Assembly: GCA_009617715.1 (NCBI GenBank)
Contig: VTFK01000057.1
Span: 1,163,638-1,227,637 of the forward strand
Reading direction: 5' to 3'
Source: Plectrocnemia conspersa
Lineage: Eukaryota > Arthropoda > Insecta > Trichoptera > Polycentropodidae
DNA length: 64,000 nucleotides
Part shown: positions 1-10,961 of the stretch, piece after piece
Position numbering within the stretch: the first letter of the stretch is position 1
Layout: each line of letters opens with the position of its first letter
Position numbers and translations under genes: made by a program
Notes under the pieces: model-generated
The model's input: the letters and a program-made list of their open reading frames with translations, nothing else
Databases searched by the model: none
Told to the model about the DNA's origin: nothing

Positions 1-390
1 TTTTTGAAACATAAGACGCTAAGCATAATTGATCTTCACATCTTGAGCTACTTTAACTGTCGAGAGACGAAATATAATTGCATTATTAAAAAATATATAA
101 TTTCTAAATGATTTTCACACCGAGGGTTCCTATTGCGACGGCGCCGACAAGATTTTATTGCTTTTGACGTGAATTTTTAACTTCTGAGAAGTGATAATTG
201 TTTTTGCGTTCTTCTATTGACCGAAATTCGGTTTGAAAATACCTTGATCAGCTCTCCTAAATTAGCTATCATATTTTAAAAACATAGTGTAATATTGAAA
301 TGCAAAAAAAAACAATGTAACAATATGTGAGATGCGGTGTCTGTCTGTACTTATTTTCCCCTGAGTTGGCTTAGTTTGTATTTTGGACTT

Positions 391-442
391 GATCTAATGG
401 AAGTTCTAAAACTATAATTAGTTTTAGAGCTTTCATTAGATC
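391..442. repeat. Near-perfect hairpin in dispersed repeat
   Basis: The left arm GATCTAATGGAAGTTCTAAA is answered by its near-complement ending in CATTAGATC, with arms of about 24 bases around a short AT loop. A related palindrome sits in the inverted copy near 21715-21760. Confidence 0.7.
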
Positions 443-933
443 TGGTTTGGGTTTGAACAGCAAATGGACGTTTCGCAACTATCAAATTAAGTTTTATAGA
501 CATTTTAGAGCACCATATTATCAGTTAAATTATATTTTCGCTATTAGAAATATATTTCTACTGGTGAAAATGTATTTGGACTTTACTAATGAAAATATAA
601 CTTTGCCAAAAATACACATTCACTGTAACATTTATATGCACATCGGATGTAAATAAATAATGATAAGTATGTGAATAGATACATATATTATTACATATAG
701 AAAAGTTTAAATCATATAATTTTATTAGCACCTGCCAGATAATTTATATTTTCATTGGTAAAAATATATATCTACTGTTGAAAATGTATGATTTGAGACT
801 GTCTTTTTTATATTTTCTTTTATGAATAACCACATGAAACTGAATGTATTATTTATTTATTTTGCCGCATTAAGTGTAGTTGTCAAATTATCGATAATAC
901 AATCCATAAAAACATTAAATTTATAATTCTTCC

Positions 934-971
934 TTAGGTATTCGATCTGAATTTTCAGATCGAATACCTAA
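934..971. repeat. Perfect 18-bp inverted repeat
   Basis: TTAGGTATTCGATCTGAA at 934-951 is followed, after two T, by its exact reverse complement at 954-971. The related copy near 54688 keeps only one arm before diverging. This is probably the tip of a palindromic element inside the composite repeat. Confidence 0.8.
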
Positions 972-2093
972 ATTTATTGTTACTAATTTACATTCATTGT
1001 ATATTTTCTCTCATGTCTAATATTTTTTAAACGTTCAAAAATCAATAGTCAACAATAGTTTGCATACAAATTTTAATAAAAACAGAACCGCGTCAAAAAA
1101 TTAGAATAATAATGTTTATTGTGAAAATACTATCTAGAAAATGGGTGTTTTTGAAGGCAATGTTCTGCTCCTTTTATTTCTTGGGCTAAAGGAACTTATA
1201 CCTGAAATACATCAGTACATCTCAAACAACTGTAGTTTAGTTCAGATTCATTATTTGAGGTCAGTTTTTACTTTTTTTATATATACATATATTCTTGCTA
1301 TGATTCTTCCAGAATTGGGCCTCTCAAGGAGTACGGGCCACGGGAATTTGTCCCCTCTTGGCAGGCCTGAGTAGCAGCACAGAATTTTAAGTTACAATGT
1401 ATATTTTTTGCAAGTGAATGTCTTTATAATCGATGTTCGATAAAAATAAACATTTTTTCAGAATCTGCTTATTGCCCACTCTTCTCAACGCACTACTTTC
1501 TTTGGGGCTAGAACAACCTCTCTCTCCATATTCCTCCAGTCAAATTAAAATTTTGGGTAGCTATTATTTTAAGTTACGCATGCGTATGTAGAACCACATT
1601 AAAATAATTTGATATAGTCACTAAAAATATTATAAATTTACATAATTCTTCGAAAAAAAATCTAACTTATTTTGCTGCACAAATAAAAAAAATATTCAAA
1701 ATCTGATTGATAAAAAAAATGCATTTAAATTGATGTCCTAGCAAGAAACCATTTATAATTTTTTCTGAATTGACATATGTATACTTAGACTTAAGTGATT
1801 TATTAGGCTACTTATTTTTTTCTTAAAAACTATTGTAATAAAAACAGGGCAAACGTGACTCTTTTATTATACGGCAGCAAAAAAATATTACTATCTTGTT
1901 AAAATTATAATTGCATTCATTTTTACGTTCGTATTGAGAATTATTTTAGTTATATAACAAACACACTAATTTTTCTTTAGGCGTGTGATTTTATAGTTCT
2001 ATTCCAATAACTCATTTAAATTATAATATTTTATATTTATCAAAAAAAATATGTATATAGATATACATATTTTGTAATATTATGAATACATTT

Positions 2094-3429
2094 TTAATTG
2101 GTGGTAGTCGTTATCAACATTTTTTTAATCTTCTCTATTCGTTTTAAAAATGCGAGTCCATTCTGCATAATATCGTCTAATTGAGGAATGTCATCCACTC
2201 CGCTTTCCCCGCTCTTCGATTGATTTTCAATCTCATCTTGTGTTTTTAATTGATCGTTTTGGAATAATTTCAAATTTTCAACCTTCTCCGCAAGCTCTGA
2301 AAAAGTCTATAAAACACGTTTATGAGAAATCTATTAAATAAACAAAAATAATTAAAATAAAACAAGCTGACCTTATTGTGTATGTCTGGAGTATCATTAG
2401 AGTTATTATTGAGAGCTCTAATAGAAGTTTTAATTTTCTCTCTTTGTTTCGTACGTTCGTCATCATCAACAACTTGTAACGACGCTCTTAATTTTTCAAT
2501 CTCACCACTACGTAGCTCGTTCTCTACAGTTTTCAGTAAACCTTCAATCTTCTCTTTAAATTTCAGTTTTTCATGCGGCGATTTCAACTTTTTAACTTGT
2601 TCTTCCAAGACTGAAAAAGTCTATAAATATAAAACACATGAGAATGGAATATATGGTACATAAATGACATTCGAAAAAAGCAAACCTTCTTTCTATTAGC
2701 AATTGTATCATTTGCTTTTGCAAAATTGTAGAGAATTCTATTGCAATTTTGTAAAACTATATCTACATTTGTCGCCTTTCTGAAATATCCATATTTTATC
2801 TTAGAATCAACGGCGCGAAAGTACCTAGCATCGGCTTGATTCAGTATACAGACCGCATTATCAACTTGAATATTATGCACCGTACAAATCATGGAGACTT
2901 CTTCGGGTTTAGTTGATATAATCTCGCCTTAAAATTACACGTAATTATAAAAAATTCAATCATTCTCAACTTTGGGGTTAGGAATAAAATAGTACCATAT
3001 ACGCTTTTAACTTCGCAAAATGTAGTGCCCGAAGAATTGATCGTTCTAGTGATTGTAATCATATCTCCGTATACGTCTGGCTTGTATGCATTTGGAGAAT
3101 TGTTTCTTAATTTTATTTCAATTGAAGCTGAATTTTGACCTTTTTTGATGTAAGCTGTAAATTAATATACACATAAATAATATAATATATGTATATATAT
3201 ATAGATATAATTCTAATAAAAATATATGATACTTACATTGCAAACTACGTCCTCCGATAGAAGAAGCACTAGCACCCAGACCAATGAAAAGTGCTGTTAA
3301 AATGGTCCTTTGTCCGCTACCATTTCGACCAATGACAAAACTCATATTATTATTAAAATCGATTTTAAGACAATGATGAGAAAGGAAGTTTTTTATTACG
3401 GAGCTTTTAATTGCTTGTTCTAGTTCCTT
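2094..3429 (-). CDS. Truncated SMC6-like head protein with degenerate Walker A
   Basis: Five exons are readable: 3429-3237, 2996-3154, 2686-2927, 2372-2620 and 2094-2306. All junctions use GT-AG sites and the phases close, giving 351 residues and a TAA stop; the first coding exon upstream was not found. The order matches the N-terminal half of SMC6: KNFLSHHCLKIDF, then the P-loop GRNGSGQRT, GLGASASS, KKGQNSASIEIKLRN, HNIQVDNAVCILNQ, and a lysine- and glutamate-rich coiled coil. SMC6 is normally about 1,100 residues; here there is no hinge, signature motif, Walker B or C-terminal head. The invariant Walker A GKS/T has become GQR (Q at 3310-3312, R at 3307-3309), so ATP binding is unlikely. It is either a young decayed paralogue or a truncated gene kept for another role. 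Family assignment is firm; function is unknown. Confidence 0.8.
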
Positions 3430-6400
3430 CTGAAAGGCAGAAAATAAGGTACATAATTTTATAGATCCAAATACAATATAGACACTCTGTTTTATTCTTA
3501 TTATTCATGTTATGTTTGTTATTTGTGATTTTTGTCTTAAAAAACTTTTGATGAAATTATTATTTCTAGAACAAAATCACTACTTAATTTTGATTATGAT
3601 ATTAATAGCAATATGCTTCATCGCACACTCTTCTGTACTCAAATTACCTCTGTAATCAATTTGAGTGTCCTATTTCAAGCAGAATACATATTCATCAGCA
3701 TATAGAAAACATATGCAATAAAACCTCTAAGATTTTGGAATTTGTATTGCGATACACGCATCAAATAAGGAGCTGCAGGTCACTGTGTACCTTGTATAAT
3801 CACATAATGCCTAGTATTCTTGAGCACGCTTCATTGTTCTAGTTGCTAAATAACGCAATCGACTCATATTTAATAGAAAGGGTCCAAATAATGTTTCTCA
3901 GATACCTGTACATAAGAGAATAAAAATATTATTCATTTTTATTTTCCACGAAATACTTGGAAAAGCAATTCTTCAAGCTACTGGTAGAAAACATACATAA
4001 TAATTTTGTGCCACCTAATTATCAGCGTTTTTGAAAAAAACGAGAGTAGTGTACAACTGACTAATAAGTACATCTATCCAACTTTTAACCTATCTGTCGG
4101 ATAGTATTGATTTGTTTTCATTCAGATACTCGCAGTTAATGGATAGGCATTAATGTTATTACTGTGACATATTTATTTAGGCCTTTAACTAAACATATCA
4201 CTAATACCATATTAACTAAAATAATTTAGAAAATCAATATCCTCCTCCTTTGAGCATTCTAAGCAGTCCCTTTTTTATAACTTGCATCCCATAACCATAT
4301 GTTGGTTTTCCTGTGCACATTGATTAAACGCTTCCATTTAAAGACGGGTCCTTAAATGGTTTTTTATTCAAAGATGGAATTGTGTATTATGAATCATTAT
4401 TTCTATTGTTCAATTTTATTATAAATATATTATAAAAAAACTGTTTTTTCGAGTAAATGTTCTAAAAAATCGGTTATTTTTATTTTTTTGTTGAATATTT
4501 ATTTTTTACCTAAAAAAATAAAAGAAAATAATTTCGGTTTTTTGAACAACTTTTGAAAAATAATTCAAGCGTGAATTGGTTAATCTCCAAATTATCTTAA
4601 AGATTTTCTGAAGTACTTTATTTAGCCCTGAAACAATCACGATATTTTTAAAGTAGGTTAGTGGTTCCTAAACTTTTTTTAACAAATTTATATTTTATTT
4701 TATTGGTTTGATGTTAACTGGTTTTACTATTGCGAATACAAAAAAAAACAATATTTAAAAGTTGCATTTCAAATTTGTCAGATTAGCATATTTGAAATTA
4801 CAAACATTGCTAGAAAGAGTATTGATCAATGAATCCATTTTTTTGCCTCAAGATATTTTTTCTTTTACTTTACATTACATTACATTTTTTAAATAAGATT
4901 ATTATAAGAACCAATAAAATCATCTCATACAAGCAGTGTTTAATCTGTTTTAAAATATATGTATTGACAAGTCCTTTGTCTATCTGAGTTAACACTGCAT
5001 CTAAGTCTTGAAATAAAATAAATTATGATGTGGTGACAGATATTATTGTATCAAAAAAATAAGCCAAGTAAAAGTAGACATTGATAAAAATTTAAGAATA
5101 TCAGGCTTAGTTATAAATTCAATGCAACAAATAGGGGACACCATTTTTTTTGATAACTGGTTCATGGGTCCAGTATTATTTGATTGTATGTTCGAAAACT
5201 AAACTTATGCTTGTAGTGGCTTCCAAATAAAAAATAATGGATTTCCTAAATTTCATATAGGAAAGCAGAAGAATGAAATAATATTTATTTTCTAATAGTA
5301 AAATGTCGAGAACCAAAGATTTTTTTTCACATAATATCTAATTTATCAAGGAGTTCATTAAAAAAAACTCTATAACTTAACTTGTTTCAATAGAATAATG
5401 ACAAAGTATGGTTTAAATAAGAATATACATATTTTTATAAAACATATATTGTATACTTGTACATCGAAAAGTATCTAAACTATATTGTTACGTTAATTTT
5501 TGAGGCCACATAAATGTATAAGTGAGATAGTTGTTTCTTTAAACTGTAGATTAAAATTGTACAAAAGACATATTAAGAATGAGTTTATTGGTTGAATCGT
5601 GAATGTCGTATTTCGCAACGGTAAAAAACGAGTATAATTGAAACGTTAGATTTGTATTGAATATGTGATATAAAAATGGTAAGACAGCTGTTCAACTGTC
5701 AAACCAATCGATGCTAATGTTTTTTGTTTTTATTGCTTTTTAAATGGCGAATGGTGCAAATGTGTATATCAAAAATTGAAAATGTATTAATAATACAAAC
5801 CAGAACATATTTGGAACTCATTTTGAGATCTATCTCGCAGCCTTATGCCGTGATTCGCGAGATCTGCGACAATCGCGCTCTTTTCTCAGTAATGAAAGTG
5901 CTGCCATACGAAAAAATCTTATAAGAATTCATTTTTTTGTTTGTAAATTTAAATAAAATAAGAAAGTATGTCAGATTATTCTGATTTTATACACTTTATT
6001 CATATATTTGAATTATTTATAATAATTTGCAAATAATTGTTCTTGAAAGTTTTATTTTTAAATGAAATGTCAGGACATTTTAATAATTTAACTTTGATGG
6101 TAAAAAAGGCCAACATAATTAAATTTAAATAAAGTTTAGTAATTTCTAGTACGAGTATAAAATATAAAAATATTGTGGGAACTATTTATTTATTTATTTA
6201 TTATGCCCAAACATTCTTTTTGGCGGATTTCGACGGAAAGATGATGACCGGCGGTGCCTCGTCCGTCGTGCTCTTACATATATCATCATTATATAACATG
6301 TAACTAAATTGTAAGCTTTCAATAAAAAATTTACTACAGCGGCTTGATTTATATATAATTCCGATTACATCACCTGTCCACCAGAATTTGGTTAAAAAAT

Positions 6401-7459
6401 ACTTTATAACACAGAATTTAAAATTTGCATGTATCATATAATAAAAAGCAAACTTCTTAGCCTTAAAAAAACCACCAAATTATGCTGAAAAAATAAATTA
6501 AATACTAAAAACTACAGTATTGAGTTATTGTTTTATTTTTATTTTGATTTAAATAATGAAAATATAGTATATGTTAAGGATCGTTTTGATGAAGGATGAG
6601 CAAGAATATTTTCAGGAGTAATACACTAATAGGGTTTAAATAAAATACAGTAAACTCTCAGATAACACGGTAGATAGGAAGCGTGTATTTGGGGATTGGA
6701 TTTTTTTGCAATACGTATAATCCGTCCAAGATGTCAACGCTCATCACTGTTTAATCAAATTAAAAAAATTGTAGTCTGCAAGATTATTGACCACTGGTTA
6801 GTTAGGTTTTTATTTGTATGCACTTTAGGCAAATGATATTTAGGTACCTCATTGATTTTTAGGAATTAAAAAATATCATTTTTCTAATAATATGGCATTT
6901 GAAAAAGTCTTTTTATTTATTTAATAAATACGCAATAATATTATTTTTAAATTAAATTTCAATATAATATTATAGTTAAATTTATTTAAGCGAACTTAAA
7001 AAAATATGTTTTATAAATTTTGTTTAAGTTTTTAATCATTGTTTAGCATAATCAGTTTGCACCTAGAGGCAAGATTTTTTTTTAATCAGTCACTGCTTAC
7101 GTTTGTAAATAAAGGGTATATATTAAGTAATGTAAAAATAAAAGGATATAAAATTCGCACTGTATTTTTTTAATATTTTTGTATCAAGTATTAAAATGAT
7201 ACAAATATATCGTAACTGGCAATTCGCGATGCAAAATTTAATTATCGTTCACAAAAATAAAAGAGATAATATTAAGAACTTCATTTCTTGATATATTTCA
7301 TATGGCAATAAATATACAAATGTCAAAAGCACGCTTGTTAGGTTAGGTATGTAAATATAACGATTTATATCAATAATTCACTATAGATTAAATTCAAGTG
7401 ATTTCTTTTGTAGGTTTTTTACTATTTCTTGTCCTTTAGAATACTAATACATCTATAAA
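3430..7459. other. Intergenic AT-rich DNA, no convincing gene
   Basis: About 4 kb upstream of the SMC6-like exons and of POP4. The missing first exon of the SMC6-like gene should lie here, but I could not identify it. A modestly GC-richer patch at 5830-5910 might be a promoter or 5' exon for either strand; its 66-residue plus-strand frame (5724-5924) resembles nothing I recognise. The rest is simple AT-rich sequence. Confidence 0.5.
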
Positions 7460-8056
7460 ATGGAAGACATAAAAGAATTTCTCAACACACACATCAAAGA
7501 AAAATGCGACATTGAAGCAGGACTTAAAAAAACGTTTGGTTTGATTAATAAAAAATCAAAAACTAAGTCAAAACAAAAAAAAACGTCCAAAGTGTCGTAT
7601 ATGAATAGAAAAGCAAAAAAAGAAATGGGATTGTTTCATTTGCCCCGAAGAGGAATGAAGTACGTTGATGCGCTCCCAATGAACGCGCTTTGGACAGATT
7701 ATATGAAAAATCAACTGGAATTAAACGGAAAACCTGTGCCTCAAATACACGAAAAAGGATGGGATAGCTTCTCGGTTACTGTTTATAAATCAGACTTTCA
7801 CGGCGCATTAATTTCTGTCGAGGAATCTAAATGTCCGAGTCTGGTGGGATTGTGCGGTATATGTTTGATAGAAACTAAGAACACGTTTAAACTTGTGTGT
7901 AAAGACAATCTTGTAAAAACGATTCCTAAAGAGGGATCCTTGTTTAAAATACATTTCGGAGAGATAGATTTTTTGATTTACGGTAAACATATAGCTAAAA
8001 GACCGGCGGAGAGATCTGTAAGAATTTCAAAAGCTTTGTCTTTGGCAGAATTGTAA
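7460..8056 (+). CDS. POP4: Ribonuclease P/MRP protein subunit p29 (POP4/Rpp29)
   Basis: An uninterrupted 198-residue frame begins at ATG 7460 with AAAATGG context and ends at TAA. The family protein is a subunit of nuclear RNase P and RNase MRP, which process pre-tRNA 5' ends and pre-rRNA. The N-terminal third is lysine-rich (about residues 25-55). The C-terminal Rpp29 fold runs from about residue 105 to 195 and shows the expected DFHGALISVEESKCPSLVG core, then GICLIETKNTFKL, and closes with IYGKHIAKRPAERS. Length is close to the roughly 220 residues usual in animals. A pyrimidine-rich stretch ending in TTTAG at about 7438 could be the acceptor of a 5'-UTR intron. AATAAA lies at 8087-8092. 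Nothing looks damaged. Confidence 0.95.
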   Translation: MEDIKEFLNTHIKEKCDIEAGLKKTFGLINKKSKTKSKQKKTSKVSYMNRKAKKEMGLFHLPRRGMKYVDALPMNALWTDYMKNQLELNGKPVPQIHEKGWDSFSVTVYKSDFHGALISVEESKCPSLVGLCGICLIETKNTFKLVCKDNLVKTIPKEGSLFKIHFGEIDFLIYGKHIAKRPAERSVRISKALSLAEL

Positions 8057-8086
8057 ATTATTTTAAATGTAAATTATTTTTAACTT

Positions 8087-8092
8087 AATAAA
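8087..8092 (+). terminator. Polyadenylation signal AATAAA for POP4
   Basis: Canonical AATAAA about 30 bases past the POP4 stop codon. Confidence 0.7.
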
Positions 8093-10640
8093 TATATAAT
8101 TATGAATTAAAATTCTTTAAATTACAATTTTTCTTACTTTTTTCCCCAATCATAATAAGTTTTTAATATTATAATATTTTTTATTGCAACTGTGCATCAG
8201 TTAGAAATGAATATACTTGTATATAACTTATATATTATTGTCTAACGAAGATCCTTTTTTAGCAAAGTCCATTATGTTGATCACCCACATGGAATTCTTT
8301 GCACTGTTGTTTCCGGTTGTGGGCTTAAAACACAAATATATATCAAGTATTTATGTATGTGTATGAAATTTTTTTTATAAGGTACACACATTTCATATTT
8401 AAGCTTGACTTTTTTATGTATTGACAATAACATTAAATTATTTATTTACATAGAATGTGTGTATTAGTTGAAATCAGCGATGGCAGAAGTTAGAAGTGTG
8501 CATATGATGTAAGTTTGCGCCTACTCCAATATTATAGTAACGATCTGGTGGTAAGGCAGTGATTAGTGAAATAATATAATTAAAAAAAAACTAATAGTAA
8601 TATTTATATTGAAATTAATATTACTACTAGTTTTTTAAATTATTTTGCTAATGATATGGAAAAATAAGACAATAAAACTAATATAATAGAATATTAGGAA
8701 GCTGTTTTTTTGTCTGACTAAAAACGCATAAGCGCTTAGTAGTGGCATTTTTTTATAGAAAAAAGTAATGCGTAAAAAATATATGTAAATGTACATGCTA
8801 ACAGAAATATAAAATTTTGCTTGTTATTGTTATGTATTTAAACGTTGAAGTAAACCTTTTGCTTAGTGAATCTCTCTTTTAATTCATCAATCAGGACACA
8901 GGAAGTGCAAGATAGTTGCATTAGGCCAAGAGTTTCGGCGAGTTGGCAACTGCGATCCTTATCTGATCGGACGTTCGACCTCCTATGTGGGAAGTCGCGA
9001 TTAACCGTCACAAAGTTACTGGTGCTTTCTGGTATTTATAATTTTTATAAAAGCTAAAAAGGTGAATATGTTTAATGCTACTTGTTATATCAAAGTAAAT
9101 CGCAATATTTGTTCCGTATTTATTTCCATCAAATTAGTAATATAATTATGTCATAAAAGCCTCGACAAAATATCAACGATTAAAATGATTTTTTTTAGTG
9201 ATCTAACATTCTTACAAAATTGCAGTAATGAAATAATAATTTTCGTAAGAAGTTGGAAATTGGTTTTATACCAATTATCATATCTTTCAAGTAGCTCCTA
9301 ATGTAAATCATTCACCTATGAATCCATAGGCAAAGATTTACATCTAAACAACTTCCTAGCAAAGTTACTGATAACTTCCATCATATGTATTTCCGTTTTG
9401 GTCTGTTCATAGGTGACACTAGTTCTTTAATATTTAATTTTTAATAAATCACACTGTATATCATTTTCTTCTTCAATCGTAGATGTATCAGTCAAATTAC
9501 CACATTTTTTTTTTGTTAAAGTTTCTGTCTGAAACGAAATTCTATGAAGAGTTTTTGAATTATTTAAATCTTAAAATAAGAAAAACAACATTGTCAAAAT
9601 ATAATTTTTAGGTGCAAAAATACAAAAACGCGCCATCATCATCCTGGTATGAAACACCGAAAAGCGGACAAACCCTGAAGTATTGAAATGATTTCAAATA
9701 AAATATTTCGTTTGAATTTATATAATATGAAAAAATAATGACAGTTTTAGTTAATGCATTCATTCGGTAGTTAAATATATGACACATTTAGTTGCAAAGA
9801 ATGATATAAACGACTTAATGTATACGATAGAATGATATATACACTTATCCGTCGATTTTGCGGTGTTCGTTTTATATGGTTTCACTTTTACGCGGTTAAG
9901 AAAAATAATTTTTTAATACTCCAAATCATACACTTTGTTTCAACACGTGTAGCGCGGCGATATATAAACGCAATAGCGTACTACCACTTTTTGCACTTGA
10001 CTTACATCTGGAACCTCTTCCACTGCTCATGCGGTGTGTCTTGAGTTGCCTTTTATACACGCGTATCGCTGAACATTTTGCTCCTTTACTTCTTAAGTTA
10101 AGGAAACGTTAAAAATTCCCATGAGTACTATTCAATCGATTTATTACAATTTTCGTTCTATGCCTTGATTTACGTGATATTTCTTGAAACGCAACCACAA
10201 AATGACTGAAAATTTGTTTGTAAGAAATGTGATTATAATAATTACAATATTTTTGGCGTACTGTTTTGAGATCTTTACTATTTTTTATATGTTTTTATGC
10301 AAATCGAACAATGATGAATATATTATTTTTATAAATATTTTTGGAATTAATTTCAACATAAAATATCTATTGTGCTAGGAATTTTCTAACAATTTAAGAC
10401 TGCTTAATTAATTTTTTATGCTTTCGGCACATATGATTATAATATATAATACAATAAAAATGAATGATAAATTCAAGTATGTTATTTACTAAAACTGAAA
10501 TGCCACTTTTGTAGATTATTGTAATTAAATAATACATAATTATTTATTATCTGCATACATGATCTGTTAATGAAAATAAAGTAAAGGATTTTGTACAGTA
10601 TATAAATGTGAAAATATGCTAAAATGTATTTATTTTTATT
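8093..10640. other. Intergenic DNA with one hairpin
   Basis: I see no gene. At about 9300-9345 there is a long imperfect hairpin (TGTAAATC...ACCTATG against CATAGG...GATTTACA), probably a small palindromic element. A GC-richer patch at 8875-9015 gives a 63-residue frame without recognisable homology; it might be a non-coding 5' exon. Confidence 0.5.
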
Positions 10641-10961
10641 AATCATAGGCGTATCGTCAGACTCGGTTTAGAAACGTGTTCACCTGAGCAGGTGGGCGGT
10701 CTCTCCCCCACTCTCTGGCCCACAACCTCCGCTACCTTCGTCGGTAAACTCGGATCGGCCTCGGAATTACCTCACATCCACACAATTGAGTCTGGGCGCG
10801 TCTCAAAAGTGGCCATATCTGGCGTACGAATTGCGTCCGATACCACCGATGGTCTCGCCATTATGGTCGCCACATAAACGATTCTATTGTGCACGAAAGC
10901 GAACCAGTTGATGACCAGTGCCATCTTGACTGCATAATACCAGTAACAAAAAACGCACAAC
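10640..10961 (+). promoter_or_regulatory. Probable promoter/5' UTR of the arrestin-domain gene
   Basis: A distinctly GC-richer block directly precedes the arrestin start codon at 10962. Open frames on both strands here disagree with each other and resemble no family, so the composition is better explained by a promoter and untranslated leader than by a separate gene. Confidence 0.45.

Larger units (their letters stand above)
1..1400 (+). repeat. Composite dispersed repeat, long copy
   Basis: This stretch has no convincing gene. It is one copy of a dispersed family found again, often inverted, at about 21300-21850, 50520-51010 and 54240-55260. Shared blocks include the text near 120-345, the block at 366-480 (inverted at 21670-21790), and the block at 1195-1370, which is the inverse of about 54290-54440. 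Inside are two hairpins (391-442 and 934-971) and several short units reading roughly TAGTGAAAAT or its inverse. No transposase or reverse transcriptase is readable, so it is probably a non-autonomous element or a nest of several. Short reading frames at 447-656 and 1141-1374 lie inside the repeat and show no family resemblance. Confidence 0.6.

Noticed and set aside
2376..2663. 95-residue plus-strand frame
   Set aside because: It is the antisense shadow of two SMC6-like exons whose minus-strand reading matches a known family.
5724..5924. 66-residue plus-strand frame in a GC-richer patch
   Set aside because: No motif, no clear splice or start context; possibly a promoter or leader instead.
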